Both the position numbers and the translations under genes were made by a program. Shown one piece after another: positions 48,808-60,294 of a stretch of DNA of 64,000 bases (position 1 is its first letter; each line of letters begins with the position of its first letter). The notes under the pieces were generated by a model. It ran no database searches and was not told the DNA's origin. It saw only the letters and a program-made list of their open reading frames with translations. Source of the stretch: Oscheius sp. JU75 (Eukaryota; Nematoda; Chromadorea; Rhabditida; Rhabditidae). The stretch lies in assembly GCA_037178855.1 (NCBI GenBank), contig JASJZC010000005.1:4340001-4404000 (forward strand), written 5' to 3'.

Positions 48808-49555
48808 GAATCTGTTGTGGTTCTCACCTGTTCTACGCATAAATTGAACATGGAAGTTTTTGCTCTTGACAGCCTTTGATTTGTCGAGTTGGAACATAAA
48901 CAGTTGGCGTGAGATGGCATCTTGCCTCGGCACAAACTGCGGTCTTTTATCTGGTCCGTAGGCAGTCCCCTATCTGATTCGAACCCCTCTCCTCCCTTAA
49001 CTTTCAGATATTTGTCGCCCGAAACGCGCCCATGGACCTGAGAGATTGTAATCATGAAAAGATGGTAGAGGACGATAAGGAGAGGACAGCCGGTTGGACA
49101 GACAGTTCCTTCGAAAAGAGAGGCAGAGACAAAAGGAACAAATGAGCTACCGTGTCGTCCGAAACGAAAACTGACAGCGTTGATTAACTGCCGTTTTTGA
49201 CAGGCCGCCTTGACTGAATTTCCTCCTTTTCCCATAATTACAAGATTAGACTGGCTCTATTAGAGAGTAGGAAGTGCGAAAGGCAGGGATGACTTACAGT
49301 AATCCCATGATTGGATGAGAAAGTTTCGTTAAATATCTTTATTTTCTCAAAGAGTTCCATCTCGATCGCAATAAGAAGCACATTTTGAACAGCATAAATG
49401 AGAGAGACAGAACAGAAAGTGAACAAAGCTTGACCCAGACAATTTGAGGAAATCTGACAGTGATAATAGAGAATAAATAGGGATGCTGTACAATTTGGCA
49501 CAGGCGGGTTTGGAAATCACAATTTGGGAGAGAAAGAGAGAGGACATCGGGTGGT
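48808..49555. other. Region between peptide gene and GATA gene
   Basis: About 750 bp, mostly presumed 3' flank of the minus-strand GATA gene. A minus-strand frame at 48792-49235 includes KRQLINAVSFRFGR, an RFamide-like string, but has no signal peptide or joined upstream exon and is not called. Confidence 0.4.
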
Positions 49556-51757
49556 CTATTGGGTGAACATGAAAGTCGTCGGATAGGGTTGACTAAAGTA
49601 GTTGAGTTGCATAGGCATCTTGTCGTACATCTTCGTCTCGTATCCTTTCATAGAATAGTCGTCCATGCCGGATCCTTTGTTCTTTTTGGACTTGGAAGAC
49701 ATTTTCCTGTTTCTTGACTGAATCGTCTCCTTTTTCATGCCCAATGGTCGATCCACCTGAAAGACACTTTGACTCTCGACCCCAATTAAACCATTACTCG
49801 GTCTCGGCTCTTTCCGAATGTTATGCCGCCGAGTGGTTAATTACTGCGCGCAACACCTCTTGCGCGAACGAGCGGCTGCCTTTTGCTCGGGAAAATGTAC
49901 CTGATGCAGTTTGTAGTAGAGACCACAGGCGTTGCAGACAGGCTCGCCGCTTCCATTCCGTCTCCAGAGAGTCGTGTTGTTCGTCTTGCAGTTGGCACAA
50001 GAGACTCCAGTCCGTTTTTGGGTACTCTGAAAAGACTACGGTAATCGGAGCATTTGTTAGCCAGGTAGGCGCTGATTTATGGCAATGGCAAAGGTCGTCG
50101 ATGTGTCTAAGATAGCGCGAGTCTGACCTCCGAGCGGCCGTTTTTTTTTCCTTGTGCTCATCGGGTCCTTTCGGAAAAAAAAATCTTATTATCATTATAA
50201 AGAGCATACTACAATCCGAAACCCAGCTGGGTTAGAACTTCAACTAATGTGTCTGACTGCTTGAAGAAACTCAGTGATTTCCCAATCGCTAGAACACCCT
50301 GACCCATCAAAGTCCAGCCCAATTAGTCATCCCCAGTGAGTTATTTTGACGAATCTATTCCGTTGCGTAACTTCTACCTCATCCCTACCTCCTCGTCCAC
50401 TATCAAGGTCGACAAGAGAGTGAGAGTGTGTGCAGACAGTCAAAGACTGACCGTACTCCAAACTTTCGAAATAATCGATTCACCTGTCTCTTTTTCGGTT
50501 TGACCAACGGCCTGTTGTGTCCGTTCATTTTCGAGTAGAGACCGCAGGCGTTGCAGAGGTAGTGTCCAGCATTGTCTCTTCTCCAGAGAGGCGTATTCGT
50601 CACTCCGCAATTCAGACATTCCCGACCTTCTGTTGCAACTGTAACTGGGAGTAGACGAGGCATGAAAAGAAATTACGATTGTTGTTCTTGTTGTTACGAG
50701 GAGTTGATGAGGAGTTTCCAGACGAGGAACTGCTTGAGGTGGAAGTTGACGGCACAGCTGGAACTCGAAGAGGAAGAGTGGTCGAGTGAGGAAGGGTGTA
50801 GTCGAAACCGGAGTAGTTCGAGTAGTTGTTGTAGAATGTGGCACCATTAGCAGCTGAATTAGTATTGTACGTGACGTTCAAACAAAGCACTACTGTTGAA
50901 GACGGAAGGATCCATGACCGTCGACTGGAAGGCTGAAGTCGGATCAGTACACGCAGCTGCCGATTGCAATGTGTAGGATGAGGGGAAGACATTCTGGTAC
51001 ATGAGGGGATAGCCTGAAATCTCTTTAAGCAAATGCCGAGTCATAAGTCAGGATACTCTGTTCAGAGTTGTTTAATCGTCTGGCCTATTGGGCCAACGCG
51101 TCGGGATTCATTTCCCGGCCGTAATCAATGGCCATGATGGGCACGAGGCAATGGAGCGAAAAGAGTCTTCCCTAGGGAAGCCCACCCTTTTCTGCTTACC
51201 TGTGGTCGTTCCTGTATAGCTCTCTGTCTTCGCCGGAGCAGCATAGTACAGATTTGTTGTGGTCGGGTTGTAGAAGGCGGCGGCCGGCTTCACCGGAGAG
51301 AATACCTGCAAACCCATCTATCACAAGCTATTTGTATCTTCGACAATAAACAGACGTGTTGTTCGAGACAGTACCGATGAAATTTGACATGTTTTCTTCA
51401 GTTCAAGGTCAAAATTTCTCACAGTACTAACAAATAGAGGCATATGTTTGCTGTAACAGCTACTGTAAGTTCCTAACTACTTCTTTCAAAGGACAATAGG
51501 TCGAATGAGAGAGCCAGTATAAGGGTATGAAACACGATGAGTCAGAATGACTCGTGTGTGAGAAAGACAGAAAATGGGTCACTCACATTTTCTTCAGTGG
51601 ACGTCTGCAGATCGCCACTCGAGTCGAGCACATTACAATCGGAGATGGTCGACGAATCGTCCACCATTTGCATCTGCTGCATAGCCATTCCGTCGGCGAG
51701 TGGCTCTCCAATGGTGTACATCGTCGGCGTGAATTTGTACTCGGCAGTTGAGCTCAT
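49556..51757 (-). CDS. elt-1: Two-finger GATA transcription factor, ELT-1/GATA1-3-like
   Basis: A nuclear transcription factor binding WGATAR sites. The start [20 protein letters not shown] at 51757 leads a Ser/Thr/Tyr-rich activation region (exons to about 50650) containing [21 protein letters not shown]-finger: [20 protein letters not shown] with [16 protein letters not shown] and [10 protein letters not shown]. After a long intron comes the C-finger: [20 protein letters not shown] with [14 protein letters not shown]. The basic tail [20 protein letters not shown] then SKKNKG marks the GATA1/2/3 and ELT-1 group and not GATA4/5/6. The C-terminus ends TTFMFTQ and TAG at 49558-49556. All eight zinc cysteines are present. 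Most nematode GATA factors have one finger; ELT-1 has two, which fits this gene. Confidence 0.93.
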
Positions 51758-54413
51758 CGGAACAACTACTGAACAGAAAATGTTGTTGACGGATACAGAT
51801 GTAAGCCAGAGAAGTGTCAGAGATCTTACGAACCGGAGATATTCAACAGTATAATAAAGGCAGCTTCAGTGTTTCGTTCTATTATTTGTAACTCAAACTC
51901 CGAAAGGACAAGAAAGTGTTTGTGTGGTCATCATTCGTCCCATGCGTTTGCTTCCCATGGATTAGTGCGACTACTCCGACTCGCGACAAAATCTCTCCGT
52001 TTTTGCGCGCTGGTTGATAGCAGCTGGAACATATGTGCCGGCTGATAATCTACAAGATGCTTAGATGATAATCGGTAAGATGAGCCGGAACGATAGGAAA
52101 TGATGCCGAAGAACTGCACGAGGAGGCGGGCATGACTCGGCCTCCGGTCGGGCCGAAAGGGCGGAGTCAACGATGACTGGGAGAGAGGACCTGGCTTGAG
52201 GATTACGGTAAGTTGGGTCGCTTATCACGCAGATAACGCCTCCGACGACAAATGGGCTTGTCATCTGCCAACAAGTGAGCCGATAGCATCTTCAGAAGGC
52301 TTGTCAGCAACTTTTCCAAATGCGAAAGAGGTAGACTTTGAGTGGGAAATTGCTATTTCGAACTTTAATGAGGTCGTTAGCACCGTAGGTTCGGAACAGA
52401 GGAAGGAGCTCTTAAAATGTCATTTCCTCTATCTTCAGTGGAATGCAGTTATTGACTGTACGGGCTAATAACTTACTGTAAGAAGGCTGGGAATAACTGT
52501 TTCGCTCGAAGAGATTCGAGGTACATTTAACCTGATCATTGCTACCCAAGCGAACAAGTCATTCATACAGACGGTCTAAAGCAGGACGGAAGATTCGAGA
52601 ATGGAGAGAAGGGGAGGAAGGATATCTCGAGACTTACCGTAGTCGTTTACTCAATTAATGGAGTGTGTATGGCGGATAAATGGCGAACGTCTTCGCGTGA
52701 TAAGCGATGGATTCCCCTGGGATTCACAGTAAGCGAGATGTCTAATTGGAAATAGGAGATTCCAAGTAGGGAAAGGTTAAAATGGCGGCCGCGTCTTTGG
52801 TCCGACATGCGTGGCGATGCCCGCGAGAACGGACGCCCGTAGCAGAGCCTCCGGTCTCTTAGAAAGTTGGCAATTTGGACTAACTCAGATTATTGAGATA
52901 TCGTGACAGCTCGTCAAGGGAATCGGGGACCTGCGAATTGAGATAATCTACGGTAGAGCAGTTGCTGGCTATAAATTGTGAGTGGAAACGCGGCGAGTAT
53001 TAGCAAGAAGACACCTGTCTATCAGTTTGTCAGACGATTGCAGAGCCGCAAAGATGTTCGCTAATGAAGCTACGACACAGCTGACTTCTTGAAAGCCGCA
53101 AGTTACCGCAGACCAATTAGACGAAAAGAAAGAACGAAGATTTGAAGCTGTTGTCGCCTCGGGGATCATAGCTCGACATTAGCATAAAATCTGTCGCTGT
53201 CTGTGTCTCTCAGCTCCGCGCAGTCCTTACCGGCTGGCTGTCAGTCGCTGAGATTTATCATTCAATTGCATATTATTCATTATGTGCTCTCGGCCCATTT
53301 GATGCCGTTAATAGGATGATCGTCGAGGGAATTCCTTCCGTTCCACTCTCAAAACAACGACAGCTCTTTCGATTCGCAACTGGGTCAGCGAGGATCCGCT
53401 CCTACCGTAGAACGACGAGAAAACGTGTCACTCTTGAAGATTACATCTAGCCGAATGGCCGTCGAGGAATTTGGGGGACATTAACACTCTCGTTTACCTC
53501 GAAGGGGGGATCTCTCTGTTTATACTGACCCTTCAAGACCGATCGGTTACATAAGCTACCGGAGGAGATAAACTGACCGCGCAACTGACTTGTGTGTTTT
53601 AAGAGTTTGTCTCGAACTTTTGAGAATACTCGTGTAACCATTGAGTCAAGATTGAGAGGCACTTAATTTGTGTGAAGAACATTGCTGTTCCATGTCTCGA
53701 GCTTCTCGGAGATGGAATCTGAGCGTCGGGTGTTTGGTGACAGCTGTGGCCACTTGCAAATGGCCTCCCATGAATGACGTACGACCGTCTCTTCCAGCTC
53801 GCTTATGGTAATGTGAAGATTCCCGAGATCAATCCTCCATGTAGCGAGTATCTCGTTTATTAGCCATAAATCAAGAACTCGCGCTCGGTTGCGCACAGAG
53901 TCAAGGTTAATAAGGTCAAGACTGGCTCTCTCTCTCTCTCGAAACATAAACATTCCTAGATGTATATCTTGAACAGTTCTGAAAAAAAAGAGCTGAAGGA
54001 GATAATTGGGTCAATTACAGATTAAGAGTACCGCCTAGACCCAGGGACACATGACCCGACTGCCGAAGGGAGCCTGTGAAACGAGCCGACGCGCATGGAC
54101 GGCAAGGCGACAAACTCTGCAGGTATCAACTTGCTGTCAGCCAGACAATCATGGGAGTCACAAGTGATAGCTTCTCTCCTCTTTTGTTGTACACTCCTTA
54201 TGTTAGCATTGATGTTAATTTGAAGAACTGGACCTGTCGTACTCTAAAGCAACACCTGTCACTGTGCCTTCTCGGAGTTTACAGTCTTATCAACATGTGT
54301 TCCTTCCCCGTGGCTCAGTTCCCGTCATCTAGAAGTAGTCCAATTATTGCAATTAAGAGGATTAACGACTCGGGATTTATGGACAGTAAAGATGTTGTCG
54401 TCAGTGGTAAGGT
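51758..54413. promoter_or_regulatory. Long upstream region of the GATA gene, with GATA-type sites
   Basis: About 2.65 kb without a supported gene, the longest such stretch in the window. WGATAA or its reverse occurs at about 52043, 52066, 52222, 52231, 52699, 53255 and 53565. Clustered GATA sites upstream of a GATA factor fit auto-regulation, known for this family, but chance occurrence must be allowed for. Small open frames here show no family. Confidence 0.4.
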
Positions 54414-55103
54414 TTATTGTGTCTGGACCTTCTTGAGCATTTTCTGCATGTCAACATGCATTTCGCGTTCGGACTCGTCTGCAGCCTTGAGACCGAGACC
54501 GAGAGTGAGATACTTCTTGGCATTGGCCTTATCCTTCATCTGGAGATAGGTCTTGGCGATGTAGAAGACATTCTCGAGCCAGTCAGGACGAGTCTCATGG
54601 GCAGCGAGAAAGTCGGCCAGAGCCTCGTCGAAGGTGGCAGTTGGTGGAGTACTGTAGAAGACGGAAGCAGCATTGCGTTCGAACCAACTGAGTCCAGCAA
54701 CTCCGAAAGCATAGCGACCACGCATGTGTAGCAGACTATACTTCTTCTTGTCCATAGCCAATGCCTTGTCGAGATATTCCTTGAACTTGGAACCCTGCTC
54801 GATCTTCTCCTTCGTTCCGAGGTAGTCTGTCAGCTGACCCGTCGTCACAGCCACCCATTTGAGAACTGGGAACGATGTCTGGTCCTGATTGTAGGCTTCC
54901 ACACAGTATGCCTGTCCTTCGATGATCAGTCTCTTCTTCTTGTTCTTGTCAGCTTCTTTTCCAGCCAGTTCGTGACAGCTACGACCTAGACGCCACAACA
55001 GTTCCTTGTCCTTTTCGTCCTTCTCGTAGCGCTCTTTCAGCGATGAGTAGACTGTCTCCACTCTCTCCGTCCCGTAGAGCTTATCCAGCTCCTCGTAGCC
55101 CAT
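54414..55103 (-). CDS. RMDN1: RMDN-like TPR protein (regulator of microtubule dynamics 1)
   Basis: A single coding exon. RMDN/FAM82 proteins are TPR-repeat proteins linked to microtubules and mitochondria; the worm one is RMD-1. The product starts MGYEELDKLYG at 55103 and contains DKELLWRLGRSCHELAGKEA, EGQAYCVEAYNQDQTSFPVL, WVAVTTGQLTDYLGTKEKIE, YLDKALAMDKKKYSLLHMRG, YAFGVAGLSWFERNAASVFY, TFDEALADFLAAHETRPDWL and NVFYIAKTYLQMKDKANAKK. The stop TAA is at 54416-54414. All helices of the TPR core are present. Upstream in-frame bases read a little further (GLKVYWK) but have no ATG. An aaaaag acceptor-like site near 55146 may start the mRNA body. Confidence 0.87.
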   Translation of the reverse strand: MGYEELDKLYGTERVETVYSSLKERYEKDEKDKELLWRLGRSCHELAGKEADKNKKKRLIIEGQAYCVEAYNQDQTSFPVLKWVAVTTGQLTDYLGTKEKIEQGSKFKEYLDKALAMDKKKYSLLHMRGRYAFGVAGLSWFERNAASVFYSTPPTATFDEALADFLAAHETRPDWLENVFYIAKTYLQMKDKANAKKYLTLGLGLKAADESEREMHVDMQKMLKKVQTQ

Positions 55104-56204
55104 CTTCCAGTAGACTTTTAGTCCCAACTTCTCATCATATATACTTTTCTTTTCAATAAAAAATTCCTGAGTTTGTTGTCAAATGTTTTGTTTGCAAATT
55201 GCGAGTAATTTAGTTAGCCGAACTGCTCGGGTGTCAGCGGACAGTTTAGGGGCTTCCGGCGCCAGATCTATTAGAGGCATGAGCGGCCGCCTCTTTTACT
55301 GATGCCTATCAACCGACCTCGTCACTCACCTCCGCTAATTAGAGGTGAGAGTCTCGAGGTCCATGAGACTCGATTTCTTTTCCGCGGCAAACTTGTTTCA
55401 AGGGCTGAACATCTTCAGTCTTTCTGCAGTCCTGGAGAACTGACAAGTGCGAAGTATAATAGAAAGAAATAGTTTTGGGTTCCTAGGAGTCTCTTTTTAG
55501 ATCCCTTGCAGTTTCGCCTTTTTCTTGGAAGTATTCTTATGAATATGAAGAAGAAACTTTGAACTGACGGTTACGATCCAGATGTTCACCCCCTGCCTCA
55601 ACAGACTGTCCTACTGAAACCCTGTTTTTTCCGGTCGGATTTTGTTAATCCGACCGGCAAACAGCTCGTTATTCCAATCTGTTGTTCCAAAGAGATTGTT
55701 CAAACAGTATCATTTTATTTTGTCTGTTCGATTCGGGGGTCTTTGCATTATTACACAGAAATCTTTTTCATCAGTGGCAGTTTCTAGTCCAATCAAACTG
55801 TCCTTAACAATTCATCCAGTTCAACAATCGTGTGTTGATTACATAGGGTTCAGTCAAGGAACACGTTAGATTCGTGAAACCTCTAGAATAAACTGTTGAT
55901 CAGTTCGAATGTAGGTCGATAATCTACGGGCTGTCTTTCCGGTTATTCCTTAAACTCGGCCATTATTCCATTGTCTCTATTAAATGTTCCGAGACGTGTT
56001 CCATTCTGCCATTGACGGTTTTTCCTTCAATTACACAACGATCTTGCCTCTCGAAAAGTGAACGTGTCTTTTGTGGCTTCTTCTCAACGACGACGTCCAT
56101 TAAAGTCTTGCCGCAGGCGGTCGGGCAGGTTCGCCGACCTTGCACCTTGTTATGTCACACTCTCTGTTCCACTCCTTCCTTGTTACCACCTCTTTCGATT
56201 TCAG
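55104..56204. other. Intergenic, RMDN / SLC23 divergent
   Basis: About 1.1 kb between two divergent genes. It holds a perfect 11-bp inverted repeat at 55631-55657, listed separately. No gene is supported. Confidence 0.45.
55631..55657. repeat. Perfect 11-bp inverted repeat (hairpin)
   Basis: ccggtcggatt, five bases (ttgtt), then aatccgaccgg. All 11 pairs match and 7 of 11 are G-C. No clear gene lies at this point; it could be a stem-loop of a small RNA, a cruciform or a dimer binding site. Confidence 0.6.
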
Positions 56205-58162
56205 ATGAAGGGAGGTCTTCAACTGGGAGTCAACGATGTTCCTCGTTGGACCGATGCCATCCTTTTCGGCTTTCAGGTGGCTAACGGTCTTTCTAGAGTT
56301 CAAAAACCTCATTCAGCAAGCAATGGTATGCACTTCTGGTCTTTTGGTCTATCCCATTCTGATATCCGATGCAGCCTGTGCAGGACAGTCTACTGTCACT
56401 CTAAGAGTGCAACTCATAGCAGCCACATTTGTCGCGTGTGGCATCGCGTAAGTTGATCGAGGACGAACGCAACAAGATGTATTTTCAAAGTACGTATCTC
56501 CAAAGTACTATCGGGATCCGATTGCCAATTCTACATGGCCCCTCAATAGCTTTCCTACCTCCTCTTCTCGTCTACAAAATGCGCAACCCATGCACGAATG
56601 GTCCATCAGATTATGTCGATCCCTTGATTTGGAAAGGACGGCTCAATGAAGTTTGTAGTCTGGCATACAAAACAATCTGGATCTAGATTTCTGGCAGTTT
56701 GCTAGCAGCCTGTAGTGTTTTCTTTCTGATTGGCGGAGCTGGAATCGCTGGAGTTTTGTCTCGTCTTATTGGACCCGTGACCATTACACCCTTGATGATT
56801 CTGCTGAGTATTTCTATAATGCCAACTATGGAAGAGAAATTGACAATTCATTGGATTTCCATCGTGTGAGTCCTCTCTTTAGCGAATACGAGATTTTTAG
56901 GATGTTATTGAGTGTCTGTCTGATGGCAGTATATCTTGAAGAAGTAGTCGTCAAACTACCCGGATGTCGTCGAGGTCTCCGTCTCTTTGGTCAATTTCCA
57001 TATCTTCTCAGTATTGCCTGGGTCTGGTTGCTCTGCCACATTCTGACCATTACCAATTTTGAACCAGTCAACAGTCCGATCAGAACTGACCGGAATGAGA
57101 CGGTCACTGTTTTGAGAGAATCGGATTGGTTCAATTTGCCCTACCCTGGTATGTCAAAACACCAAAGAACCAATTCAACTTTCAGGCTTCTTTGGTGTTC
57201 CTACTTTCAACTGTGGGCTGTTTCTTGGCTATTTAGCATCTTCAATCGCTGCTGTAGTTGAGAATCTGGGCAATTACAGTCTTCTGGCTCGTGTAGCCCA
57301 ACAACGGTCCCCTCCAAGAGATGCTGTGAATCGAGGAATCATCATCGAAGGTGTTGGTAGTGTCATATCTGCCTCGTTGGGAATCGGAACTGCTGTGAGT
57401 CTGTGAGAAAGGTTGAACACAATATGTCTAGGTGACTACATACAGTGAGAATATAGCTCTGATTCACATTACTCGAGTGGCCAGTCGAAGAATAATGCAA
57501 GTTGCCGGTTTTATCCTTCTCTCCCTTGGCTTCTTCACCAAATGTGCTGCTGTTTTGGCTTCAATACCAGAACCACTAGTCGGTGGTATGCTCACTATGG
57601 GTGTCTCCATGATCGCCGGCGTATCTTTATCAAACCTTCAAGTTAGTCTTTTTCCAATCTGAACAAGAGCAGCTATAGTTGATTGACCTGCGTATGACTC
57701 GGAACCTAGCCATTATGGGACTATCTCTGATGATTGGGCTTGTTGTACCTCGTCACTTGGAGAGAAGTCCCATCGAATCTGGAAATAGCGATATGGACGA
57801 TGTTCTCAACATGTTGTTGTCTATAAAAATGCTTGTCGGGGGAACTGTTGCAGTATGCTTAGACAACACAGTACCTGGTAGATTTTTCCAACTCTTCTCG
57901 AAATTTGTTGTTCAGGTGCTACACGAGTTCAACGCGGTATCCCGTCTTCGAAGAAAGAAGAAGATTTGTCCTTTGATTACGACGAGGACGCTTATTCTTT
58001 CCCAGGAGCAGTTGGCAGGTACATTCAGCTTTTTACATCTACCAGCTAGTCAGTTCAAGGTCTCTTCTCAAATTGTCCTGGCTCCCATTTCTTCCAAACA
58101 AGATGGCCAACAGTCGCCTGCCCTCCTCGAATATGAGTTCCACCTCATCTAACACTTTTTGA
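56205..58162 (+). CDS. SLC23 nucleobase/ascorbate transporter family protein
   Basis: A multi-pass plasma-membrane transporter of the SVCT/NAT family. The start MKGGLQLGVNDVPRWTDAIL at 56205 directly follows atttcag. Following a 40-nt intron come CTSGLLVYPILISDAACAGQ, then YLQSTIGIRLPILHGPSIAF, then FFLIGGAGIAGVLSRLIGPV with TPLMILLSISI, CLMAVYLEEVVVKLPG, VENLGNYSLLARVAQQRSPP and RGIIIEGVGSVISASLGIGT. The family signature, normally E/Q-N-x-G-x4-T-R/K, appears as ENIALIHITR with Ala in place of Gly. Further helices are FILLSLGFFTKCAAVLASIP and EPLVGGMLTMGVSMIAGVSL. The last exon, after acceptor gctagtcag, ends WLPFLPNKMANSRLPSSN, then a Ser/Thr run, and TGA at 58160-58162. About 12 helices. 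Substrate (ascorbate, uracil or xanthine) cannot be told. Confidence 0.87.
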
Positions 58163-58273
58163 ACATATACTTCTACTTATTGCTCGATCTCAGCCACGGG
58201 GTATAATAAACTTTTTTATTCGAAAGTACCCGTAGGAATAAACGAGGTAGTGTGGAGATCACGGGGGATATGC

Positions 58274-59921
58274 TCAGATTGTGAAAGATCTGTCTCGATA
58301 TTCTTCCAAGTTTATCTAAATCATACTTGTTCATGAAACTGAAATCCTTACCTTCTTCTGATGATCGAGGCTTTTACAGTCTTTCGTAAAAATCTCTCTA
58401 CTCTCCTTCTGGGCTAGACGGTACTCCTCTCGGAGTCTCATGTACTCTTTGCTGAACCGAAATTTGTACAAGAACCGGTGGATACTCACAAGGAAATGGC
58501 CTGGATGCTCTCGAAATACTCATCGATTGAACAATGAATATAGTCGGGCTTGTTGGCTCGATTCCTCCGTCTTCTTCTGATCCGAACCCGTTTCGGAGGA
58601 GTTGTTCCAGAAGCCAAGGCAGCTATCCGCTTGGCCTTTATAACAGCTAGTCTTCTTCGATGTTTTTGTCTTCTTCTGTAAGGTTGGTTAGAAAATGTGC
58701 AGAAGTACCCACTTTAACCGTCTTTCCCTTCGAATTTTTCTCATAGTTGGCCAGTCTACTACTGAAGCTCTCTTCTTTCTCTTCGTTTGTGGAACTCTTC
58801 CTGGAATTGGTTCTTTTTCTGGATATACACCCGAAAATATACCATTCGTCGATTGTTTCTTTTCGTTTTTGATTCCCAACTGAGCCCGTTGCAGTCTCAA
58901 ATGTTTGCATCGGAATCGTTTGTACTGATGTCGAATGGGTTGGAATTGGGCCCTTTGGGCTTTGGTCAGTCTTCCACTTTGATGACGTCGAACTGTTCTC
59001 CATCTGAATACTCATTTATAATGATACACATCTTTGACTACCTTCGCATCTTCCTCCACAAATTTACCATTGTCAACGTCTTTGGGGCTACTTTTCCTGG
59101 ACCGTTACACTCATATTTCTGAACGTAGTTTAGAATACTTTAGAATGGAAGAAAACCAACTTGGAGAAGGCTATTTGCAGATCTCTTTTCCGTGAATTGA
59201 ACAAAAGCAAATCCGAGATTTCCCCGCCCTTTGATCCCCAGGTCAGAGAGGCAAACTCGGTGAAACGGCATCACAATCTATGAACGTTGTAACTAGTGTT
59301 TTTGTTCCTACCTCGACTACTTTTCCAAATTTGTTCAAAAGTTTAGTGAGTTTTTCTCGGTTGCAATCAAACGCGAGGTTATCCTAGAACAGTGAAATTG
59401 TTCAGTATAAGATATCATTCTTACCAAATAGAGAGTACAGTCGATTGGGCTCTCAATAGGCGCGTAAACAACAACTAGCTCTGCACTTTCAATGTCTTTT
59501 TCGATAGCAAAAACTGTCGTCAGATTGCTTATTTTCAACATTGCTTCCTCGCTTATACTTTCTATCTTCTTCTTTTTCTGCTCCTCCAAGTCCAACGTTG
59601 TGATAACTTTTGAAAGGAGAGCATCTGAATAGCGCCTTTGTGATGAGTTCGAAGTACTTACACGGAAGTCCATTCTGATTTCGCTGGCTGAACAGACTTC
59701 CCGACGGATGCGCTGGTGTTTTCAAGGCTACCTCTATCTAAAGAAAATGAAGAGAACCAACTGAAAGATACCTTTGTGGCAATTTCTTTTCGTATTCCGG
59801 AAGTTCGAGGACGTCGTTTTCTGGCCAGATCGACTCTTTTGACAGGTTTGTTCTCCAAGTGTTGAACCTTCTTTTTCTTGACGCTCGATCCGCCGCCACT
59901 ACTACGCTTCCTCTTTGGCAT
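58274..59921 (-). CDS. LARP7: LARP7-like La-related protein, lacking the C-terminal xRRM
   Basis: LARP7 binds 7SK RNA in vertebrates and telomerase RNA in its fission-yeast counterpart. The start MPKRKRSSGGGSSVKKKKV at 59921, four bases after cttttag, is nuclear-type basic. A degenerate La motif region (IRKEIATKIEVA, later SEEAMLKISNLTTVFAIEKD, ESAELVVVYAP) is followed by RRM1: CTLYLDNLAFDCNREKLTKL, LNKFGKVVEIVMPFHRV, RGNLGFAFVQFTEKRSANSL. A disordered Lys/Ser/Glu linker leads to YMRLREEYRLAQKESREIFT, similar to the LARP7 linker helix (WMDLKKEYLALQKASMASL). The protein stops soon after, at 58276-58274, with no xRRM. KIF23 lies 374 bp upstream on the same strand. The La motif is divergent, so the LARP7 call is moderate. 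Confidence 0.6.
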
Positions 59922-60294
59922 TTTTCTAAAAGAATCGCCAAGTGCTTGAAGCTGAAATTCGAGGAAGAAAATGGAACCGCAACCAGGTGTGGAATGGCAG
60001 AGGCATAGACGAATATTTTTATTGGTATGGTACAGAAAGCACGGCAAATGCGCTATAAGAGCAAGAATACAAGGAGAAGCTATCAACGTCTGGAAGACGA
60101 TCGACCACGAGTCCTCTTCAGATTCTCATGAGTCAGATGCTCGACGTCGTTGAATAAAACTGCCGATCCTCCACCAGCTGTCGGAATGACGTTTCCCTGA
60201 AAAGACAGTCTGATTTCATTTTACAGAACTTTTTGAAGTTTCGATCTTGACGGACAGACAATGGGGTGCAACTGATCATGGACAGCGCAAACCT

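Noticed and set aside
48792-49235. Open frame with KRQLINAVSFRFGR, an RFamide-like motif
   Set aside because: No signal peptide, no repeated motif and no supported upstream exon; most likely chance in the 3' flank of the GATA gene.
54076-54549. 157-codon plus-strand frame
   Set aside because: Its 3' third is antisense to the well-supported RMDN gene and it has no family features.
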